Shown here: positions 38,415 through 47,703 of the stretch, in pieces
Numbering within the stretch: the stretch's first letter is position 1
Layout of the letters: the number at the start of each line of letters is the position of its first letter
Source of the DNA: Acidobacteriota bacterium
GTDB lineage: Bacteria > Acidobacteriota > Terriglobia > Terriglobales > Acidobacteriaceae
DNA: 64,000 nucleotides
NCBI GenBank assembly: GCA_021780315.1
Contig: JAJXYY010000042.1
Span: 186,001 to 250,000 of the forward strand
Reading direction: 5' to 3'
Program-made: the position numbers and the translations under genes
Notes under the pieces: generated by a model
Database searches by the model: none
What the model was told of the DNA's origin: nothing
Seen by the model: only the letters and a program-made list of their open reading frames with translations

Positions 38415-38737
38415 CTTCGCTCCTTCATCAACTCCGTAAATCGGGCCTTGGCCTTGTCTATATCTCGCAGTGCTGTACTTTGGGTCTTTTTCTGAAACGC
38501 GTGCAGCACATACACCGCATCCGCAAGCCGCGCTGTATAGATCACACGAAATGCTCCAGCCTCATCCCACAACCGAATCTCCTCAACTCCTCTACCGATA
38601 GTCGGCATGGGTTTGGAATCGATAGGCTTCAGTCCACGTTGTACCCGATCAATTTGAAACCCTGCGTCACGCCGCGCCTCTTCAGGAAACTCTCGAATTG
38701 ACTTCAGCGAGTCGCCCAGAAACTCAACATCTTTCAT
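38411..38737 (-). CDS. RelE/ParE-superfamily toxin (HigB-like, phage Gp49-like family)
   Basis: Protein of 108 residues matching PF05973: VEEIRLWDEAGAFRVIYTARL, VYVLHAFQKKTQST, then a C-terminal helix DIDKAKARFTELM. Such toxins usually cleave mRNA on the ribosome. The start at 38737 (MKDVEF) is chosen because a perfect TATAAT lies 7 nt upstream; the frame is open to 38824 without support. Overlap with the antitoxin start gives coupled translation. Confidence 0.87.
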   Translation of the reverse strand: MKDVEFLGDSLKSIREFPEEARRDAGFQIDRVQRGLKPIDSKPMPTIGRGVEEIRLWDEAGAFRVIYTARLADAVYVLHAFQKKTQSTALRDIDKAKARFTELMKERR

Positions 38738-38743
38738 GTTGGC

Positions 38744-38749
38744 ATTATA
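38744..38749 (-). promoter_or_regulatory. Perfect -10 box, leaderless toxin-antitoxin promoter
   Basis: TATAAT on the minus strand ends 7 nt before the A of the toxin ATG at 38737. The -35 region is weak, as expected for a promoter repressed by its own antitoxin. Confidence 0.55.
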
Positions 38750-38866
38750 CTCAAACCTGTATAGACCTTCGATACATCCGTGAACACCCCGGCAGATCGC
38801 CGAGACTCCAAAACTGCTACCCAATCAAAGTAGTTCTGCTGTCCTTAGTGCCTGCAAAGCGATCCG

Positions 38867-39760
38867 CTACTTCCCGCCAGCCTCCTGCCGCTTGAGCTCC
38901 TTCTCGAACGCCGCCTCCCTCTCCGCCACCGCAGCCTGGTATCCCGCTGGGTCGACGAACGTGTTGGGCCCACCGGGCTTCATCGCTGCGTACTTGGCGA
39001 GCATCCCAAAGTAGCCGCCGTGTGCGCCCAGAAAGATGTCGCAGGGCAGCCCGTGTAGCACCTGAAACGTCGTCTCATAGTCCTTTGCAATCCCGGGATA
39101 GGAGGCCGGGCGGCCCGGCAGGTCCACCAGCCGGAACCCCGGATTCACGTTCCAACTCCCGACGATCACCGCGTTGTAGCTCTTGCCCTTGTCAGTCACC
39201 TTCATCGTCCAGGTCGTGCAGCCCTGCGTATGTCCGGCCGTCTTGTGCGCCACCAGCACCGCGCCACCCAGCTTGACCTCATCGCCGTCGTGCAACACGC
39301 GATCCACCTTCGCCGCCGGATAGCTAAAGCGCTTGCCATAGAAGAAGTCAGCCTTGCCGCCGCTCTCAACCACGGGAACATCGGCATCCATCACCATGTA
39401 CTTGGCTCCGGTCAGGGCCTTGATCTTCGCGCTGCCCGCATCGTGGTCCCAGTGCGCGTGGCTGATCAGCAGAATCTTCACGTCGCTGAACTTGAAGCCG
39501 AGGCTCTCGATGCTCTTCCGGATCAGCGGCACCGAGCTCTCCAGGCTGCTGTTGATCAGGATGTCGCCCTGCGGCGTCGTCACCAGATACGAAGCCAAAT
39601 CCTTACTCCCCACGTAGTAGAGATTGTCCGCAATCCGAAACGCGGGAAACGGCTCTGTCCACTCCGGATTTTCCTGGGAGAACTTGTCCGCCGCCGCCCC
39701 CTGCATCGCAACCATCACCATCACTGCCAACACTGCACCTGCCAGCCGAACCATCCGCAT
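38867..39760 (-). CDS. Subclass B3 metallo-beta-lactamase
   Basis: Secreted zinc hydrolase of 297 residues with a signal peptide (hydrophobic 8-23). The metal-binding motif HAHWDH is at 101-106 (B3 form, H-x-H-x-D-H), a second-site His is in AGHTQG (H177) and another in LGAHGGY (H247), so all B3 zinc ligands can be assigned; there is no B1 Cys ligand. B3 enzymes hydrolyse most beta-lactams including carbapenems, but soil relatives differ greatly in activity. The ATG at 39760 has a weak ribosome site. It is next to the toxin-antitoxin pair, with no mobile-element gene nearby, so it is probably intrinsic. Confidence 0.88.
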   Translation of the reverse strand: MRMVRLAGAVLAVMVMVAMQGAAADKFSQENPEWTEPFPAFRIADNLYYVGSKDLASYLVTTPQGDILINSSLESSVPLIRKSIESLGFKFSDVKILLISHAHWDHDAGSAKIKALTGAKYMVMDADVPVVESGGKADFFYGKRFSYPAAKVDRVLHDGDEVKLGGAVLVAHKTAGHTQGCTTWTMKVTDKGKSYNAVIVGSWNVNPGFRLVDLPGRPASYPGIAKDYETTFQVLHGLPCDIFLGAHGGYFGMLAKYAAMKPGGPNTFVDPAGYQAAVAEREAAFEKELKRQEAGGK

Positions 39761-39840
39761 CGGTGTACCCCGTCTGCCTCACTTTATCCGAACAGGCCGC
39801 TGGCAACGTCCACATCTCCTCCGGTAGCATCCAATGTGTA

Positions 39841-41550
39841 ATGGACAATCCCGTGACACCCACACCGCGCCTATGGTGGCAGGATGGCAGCATCTACCAG
39901 ATCTACCCGCGCTCGTTTCAGGATTCCAACGGCGACGGCATCGGCGACCTTGCCGGCATCCTCTCACGTTTGGATTACCTCGTCGATCTCGGCGTCGACG
40001 CGCTTTGGATCTCGCCCTTCTATCCTTCGCCCATGGCCGACTTCGGCTACGACGTCTCCGACTACTGCAACGTCGATCCGGTCTTTGGCTCGCTCGCCGA
40101 CTTCGACCGCCTGATTGCCGCAGTCCATGCGCGCGGGCTCAAGCTGATTCTCGACTTTGTTCCCAACCACAGCTCCGACCAGCATCCCTGGTTTCTTGCC
40201 AGTCGCAACGCACGCACCAGCCCCAAGCGCGACTGGTATCTGTGGCGCGACCCGGCCCCCGGCGACGGTCCACCCGAAAGCCGCCCGCCCAATAACTGGA
40301 TGTCCAACTTTGGCGGGTCTTCGTGGACCTACGACCAGCAGACCGGCCAGTTCTACTACCACTCATTTCTTCCCCAGCAGCCAGACCTGAACTGGCGCAA
40401 TCCCGAGGTGCGCGCAGCCATGTACGACGCGATGCGCTTCTGGATGGAGCGCGGCCCGGACGGTCACGGCGTCGACGGCTTCCGCATGGATGTCCTCTGG
40501 CTGCTGATCAAGGACGACCAGTTCCGCGACAATCCACCCAACCCGGAGTGGACGCCGGGGGCAGCCAACTTCTGGAGCGTACTGCCCACCTACACCGCGG
40601 ACCGGCCTGAGACCCACGGCATCGTCACCGAGATGCACGACGTCATGTCGGCCTATCCGGAACGCGTGCTGATCGGCGAGATCTATCTGCCCCTCCGCGA
40701 CCTCGTCGCCTACTACGGCTTCGACCCCAACGCCGCCAGCAGCGGACACCCCATCCTGCGCGGTGCGGACATGCCCTTAAACTTCCACCTCATCCAGACC
40801 GACTGGAACGCCGAGCACATCGCGCACCTAATACGCGAGTACGAGAGCGAACTACCGCCGGGGGCCTGGCCCAACTGGGTTCTGGGCAACCACGACCAGA
40901 CCCGTCTCGCCACCCGCGTCGGACTCGGCCAGGTCCGCACCGCCGCCATGCTGCTGCTCACCCTGCGCGGCACCCCCACCCTGTACAACGGCGACGAACT
41001 CGCCATGACCAACGGACGCATTCCGCCGGATCGCATTCAAGACCCCGCCGAGCGCAATCACCCCGGCATGGGTCTGGGTCGCGACCCCGAACGGACCCCC
41101 ATGCCGTGGAATGCCACCTCCAGCAGCGCCGGCTTTACCACCGGAACCCCGTGGCTGCCTATCAACGACAACTTCGCCGAGATCAACGTGGCAACCCAGT
41201 CCGCCGCACCGCGCTCCGTCCTCTGGCTGTACCGCAAGCTGCTGGCGCTGCGCCGTAAATACCCCGCGCTGCACCGCGGCAGCATCGACCATGTCAACGC
41301 GCACAACGGCGTCCTCAGCTACCAGCGACACGCGATAAGCCCAGACCAGAGACCAGACCAGGGACCAGACCAGGGACCAGCCGAAGGCCAGCATCTGCAG
41401 ATCTTCCTCAACCTTACTGACGATCTCCAGACCGTAACCTGCGAACCCGGACACATCCTGCTCACCACCATCCTCGATGGCGACGGCGCGCCCGTCGAGG
41501 GCAGCCTGCTGCTGGAGGCTGGCGAAGGCATGATTATCCTGTTGAGCTAG
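39841..41550 (+). CDS. GH13 alpha-glucosidase (oligo-1,6-glucosidase type)
   Basis: Cytoplasmic glycoside hydrolase of 569 residues with no signal peptide. (beta/alpha)8-barrel motifs in order: LILDFVPNHSSDQHPWF (I), GFRMDV with nucleophile Asp217 (II), LIGEIYLP with acid/base Glu280 (III) and NHDQTR with Asp352 (IV). This set matches oligo-1,6-glucosidase, trehalulose synthase and alpha-glucosidases (GH13_17/23/31). The C-terminal domain contains a short tandem Asp-Gln-(Arg/Gly)-Pro repeat near residues 500-515. The ATG at 39841 has only a weak upstream signal; the frame is open from 39763. It is divergent from the beta-lactamase. Confidence 0.9.
   Translation: MDNPVTPTPRLWWQDGSIYQIYPRSFQDSNGDGIGDLAGILSRLDYLVDLGVDALWISPFYPSPMADFGYDVSDYCNVDPVFGSLADFDRLIAAVHARGLKLILDFVPNHSSDQHPWFLASRNARTSPKRDWYLWRDPAPGDGPPESRPPNNWMSNFGGSSWTYDQQTGQFYYHSFLPQQPDLNWRNPEVRAAMYDAMRFWMERGPDGHGVDGFRMDVLWLLIKDDQFRDNPPNPEWTPGAANFWSVLPTYTADRPETHGIVTEMHDVMSAYPERVLIGEIYLPLRDLVAYYGFDPNAASSGHPILRGADMPLNFHLIQTDWNAEHIAHLIREYESELPPGAWPNWVLGNHDQTRLATRVGLGQVRTAAMLLLTLRGTPTLYNGDELAMTNGRIPPDRIQDPAERNHPGMGLGRDPERTPMPWNATSSSAGFTTGTPWLPINDNFAEINVATQSAAPRSVLWLYRKLLALRRKYPALHRGSIDHVNAHNGVLSYQRHAISPDQRPDQGPDQGPAEGQHLQIFLNLTDDLQTVTCEPGHILLTTILDGDGAPVEGSLLLEAGEGMIILLS
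41341..41382 (+). repeat. Short tandem repeat (GACCAGGGACCA-type) in the GH13 gene
   Basis: CCAGACCAGAGACCAGACCAG and its continuation repeat a roughly 12-15-nt unit about three times, encoding Asp-Gln-Arg-Pro/Asp-Gln-Gly-Pro. It lies in a surface segment of the C-terminal domain and could change length by slippage. Confidence 0.75.
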
Positions 41551-41626
41551 TTCACCTTACGCGTCGGCAAACGGGACCGCGAACCCGCGCTGCAACACCC
41601 AGGGCAGATTCGAAGCCCCAAATTGG

Positions 41627-41654
41627 TTGAACCTGTCTATGCTAGAGATATAGT
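41627..41654 (+). promoter_or_regulatory. Candidate sigma-70 promoter of the RND operon
   Basis: TTGAAC (41627-41632), a 16-bp spacer, then TATAGT (41649-41654), about 42 nt before the pump ATG. The leader includes AAGGCG as ribosome site. Confidence 0.6.
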
Positions 41655-41695
41655 TTGAGCTTTTCATCAACTCTCCCTCAAGGCGCATACCCACC

Positions 41696-44600
41696 ATGTG
41701 GATCGTAAAAATAGCCCTGACGCGGCCCTATACCTTCATCGTGCTGGCGATCCTCATCCTCATCGCCGCGCCGGTGGTGATTCTCGGCACGCCCACGGAT
41801 ATCTTTCCGAACATCAACATCCCCGTCATCTCCATCGCCTGGAACTATACCGGACTGAATCCAGAGGAGTTGGAAGGTCGCCTGACCACACCCTACGAGA
41901 AGGTACTGACCACGCTGGTCGACAACATCCAGCACATCGAATCGACCACCGTCTCCGGCCAGGTCATCGTCAAGGTCTACCTGCAACCCGGTGCCAGTCT
42001 GGACACCGCCAACGCGCAGGTCTCCAGTGCTTCGCAGTTCATTCTGCACTCCCTGCCACCCGGAATTCTGCCCCCGCAGATCATCAACTTCAGCGCCTCC
42101 AGTGTGCCCATCCTGCAGCTTGGTCTCTCCGGCAAAGGACTCTCCGAACAGCAACTGAACGACCTCGGACTCAACTTTCTTCGGCCCCAATTGGTCACCG
42201 TTCCGGGCGCGGTGGTTCCCAACGTCTACGGCGGCAAGCAGCGCTCCATCATGCTCAATCTGGACCCCGGCCATCTACAGGCCAAGGGCATGTCCCCCAT
42301 CGACGTGCTCAACGCTATGGCGCGCCAGAATGTCGTCCAACCCGGCGGCACGGCCAAGATCGGCCAGGATGAGTACGACATCCACATCAACTCCTCGCCC
42401 ATCACGCTGGAGGGCATCAGCAACATTCCGATCCGGCAGGTCAACGGATCGATGGTTTACGTGCGGGATGTCGCCACAGTCAGCGACGGCAGCATACCGC
42501 AGACCAACATCGTGCGTCAGGATGGCCATCGCGGCGTACTCGTGACCGTGTTGAAGTCCGGCAACGCCTCCACGCTCAGCGTCGTGGGCGGCATTCGCGC
42601 CCTGCTGCCTCGCATCGCCACCATCCTGCCGCCAGAGTTGCAAATCAAGCTGATCGGCGACCAGTCGATCTTCGTGCGCGGCTCAGTCACCGGGGTCATC
42701 CGTGAGGCGGTCATCGCCGCAGTGCTCACCGGCTTGATGATCCTGCTCTTTCTGGGCAGTTGGCGCAGCACCATCATTATTGCGGTCTCCATCCCGCTCT
42801 CCATCCTCTCCTCCATCATCGTGCTCGGCCTGCTGGGGCAGACCATCAACATCATGACGCTCGGCGGACTCGCGCTGGCCGTCGGCATTCTGGTGGACGA
42901 CGCCACCGTCACCATCGAAAATATCGAGCGCTACCTCGAAGAAGGCAATGGCCTCCACGACTCCATTCTCGATGGCGCCGCGCAGATCGCCGTGCCGGCC
43001 CTCGTCTCCACCCTCTGTATCTGCATCGTGTTTCTGCCGATGTTTTTTCTCAGCGGCGTCTCCCGTTATCTGTTCGTCCCCCTGGCGGAGGCGGTGGTCT
43101 TCGCAATGCTCGCCTCCTACATCCTGTCCAGGACGCTGGTACCCACGCTGGCCATGTACCTGCTCAAAGCCCACGACCAGCATGACGTGCCATCCAGCAA
43201 CGTGTTCTCCCGCTTCCAGCGCGGCTTTGAGCGCTTGTTTGAGCGTGTCCGGCTCGCCTACCAGGATCTGCTCAGCCGATTGGTCGAAGCGCGCAACATC
43301 TTTATTCCCATCTTCCTGCTGGCCTGTCTCGCGGCCTTTGCGCTGCTTCCCTTCCTCGGACAGAACTTCTTCCCCAGTACCGACAACGGGGCCTTCATCC
43401 TGCACGTCCGCGCCAAAAGCGGTACCCGCATCGAAGAGACGGCTCGCCTCTGCGATCTGGTCGAGCAGAATATTCGTCAGGTCGTGCCGCCATCGCAGGT
43501 AGACAATATCCTCGACAACATTGGACTGCCCTACAGCACGCTCAACTTCCAGCATGCCACCTCTGGACTAATCGGTGCCGCCGATGCCGACATCCTCGTC
43601 TCGCTCAAGGAAGACCATCAGCCCACTGCCGACTTCGTGGCGAAGCTCCGCACCTCGCTCCCGCGCAGCTTCCCCGGAGTGACCTTCTACTTTCTGCCCT
43701 CCGATATCGTTACCCAGATTCTCAACTTCGGCCTGCCCGCCCCCATTGATGTTCAGTTTGAAGGCTCCGATATCGCCTCCAACCGCCAGGTGGCCAACAA
43801 GGTTCTCGCCGACCTCCGCCAGGTGCCTGGACTCGTCGATCTCCGCATCCAGCAGCCGGACGATTACCCGGTCCTCAACGTCGATGTCGATCGCACCAAG
43901 GCCCAGCAGGGCGGATATACCATCCGCGACGTCGGTGGCAGCCTGCTCAACATCCTCAGCGGCAGCACCCAGTTGACGCCCATGTTCTTCCTCAACTTCA
44001 AGAACGGCATCAACTACCCCATGGTCGCGCAGGCACCGCAGTACGAGATTCAGTCCTTGAGCGATCTGCAGAATATTCCCATCACTGCCTCCTCTGCGAG
44101 CCAGCCCGAGATTCTGGCCGACGTCGCAAACATCTCCCGCGGCACCGAAATGCAGGTCATCAACCACTACAACATTCGCCGCACGCTCGATATCTACGGC
44201 AATGTGCAGGGACGAGACCTTGGCAGCGTCAGCCGCGACATCGACCGCATCGTCAATGCCAACCGCAAGTCGCTGCCCCGCGGCAGCTTCGTCCGGGTAC
44301 GCGGCCAGATTGAGACCATGCGCAGCTCCTACTTCGGACTGCTCGCCGGTCTCGCCTTCGCCATCGTGCTCGTCTACCTGCTGATCGTCGTCAACTTCCA
44401 GTCCTGGCTGGACCCTTTCATCATCATCACAGCGCTGCCAGCCGCACTCGCCGGTATCGTCTTGATGCTCTTTGCCACCCACACCACCCTCAGCGTGCCC
44501 GCCCTGATGGGCGCCATCATGTGCATGGGCGTCGCCACCGCCAACAGCATCCTGGTCGTCTCCTTCGCCAAAGACCGGCTGGAGCACCATGGCGATGCCG

Positions 44601-44875
44601 TACTGGCCGCACTCGAGGCTGGCGCCACACGCTTCCGTCCCGTTGCCATGACGGCCCTCGCAATGATCATCGGCATGATCCCCATGGCCCTCGGTGCCGG
44701 CGAAGGCGGCGAACAGAACGCACCGCTTGGCCGCGCCGTCATCGGCGGGCTGCTGCTCGCCACCATGGCCACACTCGTCTTCGTTCCCGCCGTCTTCAGC
44801 CTGCTGCATGGCCGCAAGCCCGATTCCATTACCAGCACCACCGACTCCGACCAGCACCGCGCTGCAGGAGTCTGA
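41696..44875 (+). CDS. RND efflux pump inner-membrane subunit (AcrB/MexF type)
   Basis: Protein of 1059 residues with the duplicated RND fold (two sets of six helices flanking periplasmic loops). LALAVGILVDDATVTIEN carries the Asp-Asp pair of helix 4 needed for proton relay; the second half has GAIMCMGVATANSIL. It pumps drugs or other small molecules out in exchange for protons, working with the next two gene products. The gene order pump-adaptor-outer membrane factor is less common than adaptor first. No local TetR or MarR regulator is present. Confidence 0.94.
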   Translation: MWIVKIALTRPYTFIVLAILILIAAPVVILGTPTDIFPNINIPVISIAWNYTGLNPEELEGRLTTPYEKVLTTLVDNIQHIESTTVSGQVIVKVYLQPGASLDTANAQVSSASQFILHSLPPGILPPQIINFSASSVPILQLGLSGKGLSEQQLNDLGLNFLRPQLVTVPGAVVPNVYGGKQRSIMLNLDPGHLQAKGMSPIDVLNAMARQNVVQPGGTAKIGQDEYDIHINSSPITLEGISNIPIRQVNGSMVYVRDVATVSDGSIPQTNIVRQDGHRGVLVTVLKSGNASTLSVVGGIRALLPRIATILPPELQIKLIGDQSIFVRGSVTGVIREAVIAAVLTGLMILLFLGSWRSTIIIAVSIPLSILSSIIVLGLLGQTINIMTLGGLALAVGILVDDATVTIENIERYLEEGNGLHDSILDGAAQIAVPALVSTLCICIVFLPMFFLSGVSRYLFVPLAEAVVFAMLASYILSRTLVPTLAMYLLKAHDQHDVPSSNVFSRFQRGFERLFERVRLAYQDLLSRLVEARNIFIPIFLLACLAAFALLPFLGQNFFPSTDNGAFILHVRAKSGTRIEETARLCDLVEQNIRQVVPPSQVDNILDNIGLPYSTLNFQHATSGLIGAADADILVSLKEDHQPTADFVAKLRTSLPRSFPGVTFYFLPSDIVTQILNFGLPAPIDVQFEGSDIASNRQVANKVLADLRQVPGLVDLRIQQPDDYPVLNVDVDRTKAQQGGYTIRDVGGSLLNILSGSTQLTPMFFLNFKNGINYPMVAQAPQYEIQSLSDLQNIPITASSASQPEILADVANISRGTEMQVINHYNIRRTLDIYGNVQGRDLGSVSRDIDRIVNANRKSLPRGSFVRVRGQIETMRSSYFGLLAGLAFAIVLVYLLIVVNFQSWLDPFIIITALPAALAGIVLMLFATHTTLSVPALMGAIMCMGVATANSILVVSFAKDRLEHHGDAVLAALEAGATRFRPVAMTALAMIIGMIPMALGAGEGGEQNAPLGRAVIGGLLLATMATLVFVPAVFSLLHGRKPDSITSTTDSDQHRAAGV

Positions 44876-44927
44876 CCATCTCGCACTGTGCAGCCGTTTT
44901 GACGCAGAATAAGTTCAAGGAGCAAGC

Positions 44928-46187
44928 ATGATCCCCGGTACCCAGATGAACACCGAAGCGAGTACCCCCTCAGCGGAATCACCGGTCGCAGCTACCCTGC
45001 CGCCACCACGCCGAGGCCTCACCCGCTCCACCTGGATCAGCCTCGCCGTCATCCTCCTCCTGCTGCTGATCGTGGTCGTCGTCGGCATCCTCGCCCGCGC
45101 CCGCCACGAAGATGCACTCGAACATCAGACCGCAGAGGCCGCCATTCCCTCGGTCAACGTCACCTATCCCAAGGCCTCCACCATGTCGTCGGAGATCGCG
45201 CTCCCCGGCAACACTCAGGCCTTCATCGACACCCCCATCTACTCCCGCACCAACGGCTATCTGAAAAAGTGGTACTTCGATATCGGAGCCCGCGTTCGCA
45301 AAGGCCAGTTGATGGCAGAGATCGAAACCCCCGAAGTCGATCAGCAACTACAGGTCGCCGAAGCCGATCTCAAAAGCGCACAGGCCAATCTCGATCTGGC
45401 CAATACCACCTCGCAGCGTTATCAGAATCTGCTCAAAACGAACTCCGTCTCCAAACAGGAGACCGACGTCGCCATGAGCGATGCCGCCGCCAAGAAAGCC
45501 GCCGTCGATGCCTCCATGGCCAGCGTTCGGCGGCTACAGCAACTGCAGTCGTTCGAGAAGGTCTACGCCCCCTTCGATGGCATCGTAACCGCCCGCAATA
45601 CCGACATCGGCGCCCTGATCGCCGGCGGTGCCAACAGCATCCCCAAAGAACTCTTCCACATGGCGGCCATCGGCCAGATTCGCGTCTACGTGGCCGTACC
45701 CGAGGTCTACTCACCTTCCATCCGCACTGGCGATAAAGCCACCATGACCCTCGACGAGTACCCTGGACGAAAGTTCATCGGCACCATCGCACGTAACTCC
45801 AGCGCCATCGATCCCGCCTCCCGCACCCTGAATGTGGAGGTCGATATCGACAATAAAAGCGGCGAACTATTGCCCGGCTCCTACGTCTTTGTCCACTTCA
45901 AAGTGCCCGAGCACGCCCAGAGTCTGCTCCTGCCCTCCAATACGCTGCTCTTCCGCGCCGAGGGCCTGCGCGTCGGCGTGGTCCGCGACGGCACCGTGCA
46001 ACTCGTTCCCATCACCATCGGCAAGGACTATGGCGCCACCGTCGAGATCGAGTCCGGCCTCCAGCCCACCGATCCAGTCATCCTCGATCCCTCCGACTCC
46101 CTCGCCAGTGGGCAGAAGGTACACATAGCCAACCATCCCAGCGACCACGGCGCTCCCGTGCAGGCCAGCGAGGAGGGTGGCCTATGA
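44928..46187 (+). CDS. RND efflux periplasmic adaptor (HlyD/MFP family)
   Basis: Adaptor of 419 residues. An N-terminal membrane anchor (about 35-57), lipoyl-like halves (RTNGYLKKWYFDIGARVRKGQLMAEIETPE and FDGIVTARNTDIGALIAG), a coiled-coil hairpin between them (about 140-190: EADLKSAQANLDLANTTSQRY), then beta-barrel and membrane-proximal domains. It links pump to outer-membrane channel. AAGGAG lies before the ATG. It ends at the ATGA overlap with the outer-membrane factor gene. Confidence 0.94.
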   Translation: MIPGTQMNTEASTPSAESPVAATLPPPRRGLTRSTWISLAVILLLLLIVVVVGILARARHEDALEHQTAEAAIPSVNVTYPKASTMSSEIALPGNTQAFIDTPIYSRTNGYLKKWYFDIGARVRKGQLMAEIETPEVDQQLQVAEADLKSAQANLDLANTTSQRYQNLLKTNSVSKQETDVAMSDAAAKKAAVDASMASVRRLQQLQSFEKVYAPFDGIVTARNTDIGALIAGGANSIPKELFHMAAIGQIRVYVAVPEVYSPSIRTGDKATMTLDEYPGRKFIGTIARNSSAIDPASRTLNVEVDIDNKSGELLPGSYVFVHFKVPEHAQSLLLPSNTLLFRAEGLRVGVVRDGTVQLVPITIGKDYGATVEIESGLQPTDPVILDPSDSLASGQKVHIANHPSDHGAPVQASEEGGL

Positions 46188-47662
46188 ACTCGACCTCTGC
46201 AAGCACAGTCGCGCGCACACTGCCGGCTTTCGCCCTGCTGTTGCTGACCGGTTGCATGGTTGGCCCGAAGTACGTCAAGCCCACCGTGCCCATGGCTCCC
46301 ACCTATAAGGAGCCCGGTCCGGATACAGCATCCAACGGCTTCAAAGAGGCCTCCACCTGGCAGCCCGCGCAACCCGCCGATACCACCCAGCGCGGCGACT
46401 GGTGGACCATCTTCGGCGATGCCGAACTCAATAAGCTGGAGCCGCAGATCGCCATCGCCAACCAGAACCTGCTGGCTGCGGACGCGCGCTTTCGCCAGGC
46501 ACGCGCCCTCATCCGCTACAACCATGCCGACCTCGCTCCCACCATAGGCACCGGCCCCTTTGTAGGCGGCGAACGGCTCTCCGGAGCTCGTCCCTATGCC
46601 AGCACCACCGGATCAAATCCTGCTACCGCCGATCTGCAACTGCCCGTCGACCTGAACTACGAGATCGATCTCTGGGGACGCATCCGCCGCAACGTCAGCG
46701 CCGCTCGCGAGGAGGCCCAGGCCAGCGCCGCCGACCTGCAGACCGCACTCCTCAGCCTCCAGGCGGAGCTTGCCGTCGATTACTTTGAGGCCCGCAGCGC
46801 CGACGCCCAGGAAAAGCTCCTCAACGACACCGTCAAAAACTACGAAGAGGCCTTCCGCATCACCACCAATCGCTTCGAAGGCGGAGTCTCCGGCAAGTCC
46901 GACGTCGAGCAGGCACTCACCCAGTTGGAAGCCGCACGCGTTCAGGCCAGCGACATCGGAGCCATCCGCGCACAGTACGAGCACGCCATCGCCGTCCTGT
47001 TAGGACAACCGCCCGCCTCCTTCACTTTACCCACCGCGCCGCTCAACGCGCAGCCTCCTGCCATTCCCGCCGGTCTGCCCTCCGAACTACTGGAGCGACG
47101 CCCCGACATCGCCGCTGCCGAGCGCCGCGTAGCCGAAGCCAACGATCGCGTCGGCATCGCCCGCGCAGCCTACTACCCCACCATCTCCTTCAGCGCCATC
47201 GCAGGCTTCGAGAGCACCGCCCTCAGCAATCTGCTCAGCGCCTCCAGCTACCTCTGGTCGCTAGGTCCCACCGCATCCCAAACCATCTTCGATAACGGCC
47301 GCCGCCGCGCCCTCAACGAGCAGGCCGACGCCAGCTACGACGAGATCGTCGCCAACTACCGCCAGACCACGCTCACCGCCTTCCAGCAGGTCGAGGACAA
47401 CCTCGTCGCACTCCGCGTGCTCCAGCAGGAGGCCCAACACCAACGCCTCGCCACCCAGGCCTCCCAGTCCGCCGAGCAGATCTTCAACAACCGCTACGTC
47501 GGCGGCATCGACAACTACCTCTCCGTCGTCACAGCCCAGTCCACCGCACTCATTAACGAGCGCAATGACATCGACATCCAACGCCGCCAGATGGACGCCA
47601 GCGTCCTGCTCATCAAAGCCCTCGGCGGCGGCTGGAACGTCACCCAGCTACCCAAGCTCTAG
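46184..47662 (+). CDS. RND efflux outer-membrane factor, NodT family lipoprotein
   Basis: TolC-like channel of 492 residues. Lipoprotein signal with lipobox LLTGC (acylated Cys24), then MVGPKYVKP and two repeats of TolC-type helix bundles (ARFRQARALIRYNHADL; AERRVAEANDRVGIARAAYYP). It completes the tripartite pump coded by the previous two genes, with overlapping ATGA. The operon ends near a GC-rich hairpin. Confidence 0.94.
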   Translation: MNSTSASTVARTLPAFALLLLTGCMVGPKYVKPTVPMAPTYKEPGPDTASNGFKEASTWQPAQPADTTQRGDWWTIFGDAELNKLEPQIAIANQNLLAADARFRQARALIRYNHADLAPTIGTGPFVGGERLSGARPYASTTGSNPATADLQLPVDLNYEIDLWGRIRRNVSAAREEAQASAADLQTALLSLQAELAVDYFEARSADAQEKLLNDTVKNYEEAFRITTNRFEGGVSGKSDVEQALTQLEAARVQASDIGAIRAQYEHAIAVLLGQPPASFTLPTAPLNAQPPAIPAGLPSELLERRPDIAAAERRVAEANDRVGIARAAYYPTISFSAIAGFESTALSNLLSASSYLWSLGPTASQTIFDNGRRRALNEQADASYDEIVANYRQTTLTAFQQVEDNLVALRVLQQEAQHQRLATQASQSAEQIFNNRYVGGIDNYLSVVTAQSTALINERNDIDIQRRQMDASVLLIKALGGGWNVTQLPKL

Positions 47663-47671
47663 CCGTCTGCC

Positions 47672-47702
47672 ACGGCTGCGAGCCTGCCATTGCCGCAGCC
47701 GT
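47672..47702. repeat. GC-rich inverted repeat after the RND operon
   Basis: ACGGCTGCG (47672-47680) and CGCAGCCGT (47694-47702) form a perfect 9-bp stem with a 13-nt loop, but no T tract follows. It may be a weak terminator. Confidence 0.4.
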
Positions 47703-47703
47703 C

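Noticed and set aside
36800..38737. Mobile-element origin of the accessory patch (transposase, att repeats)
   Set aside because: No transposase, integrase, tRNA edge or direct repeat boundary was found, so only composition supports transfer.
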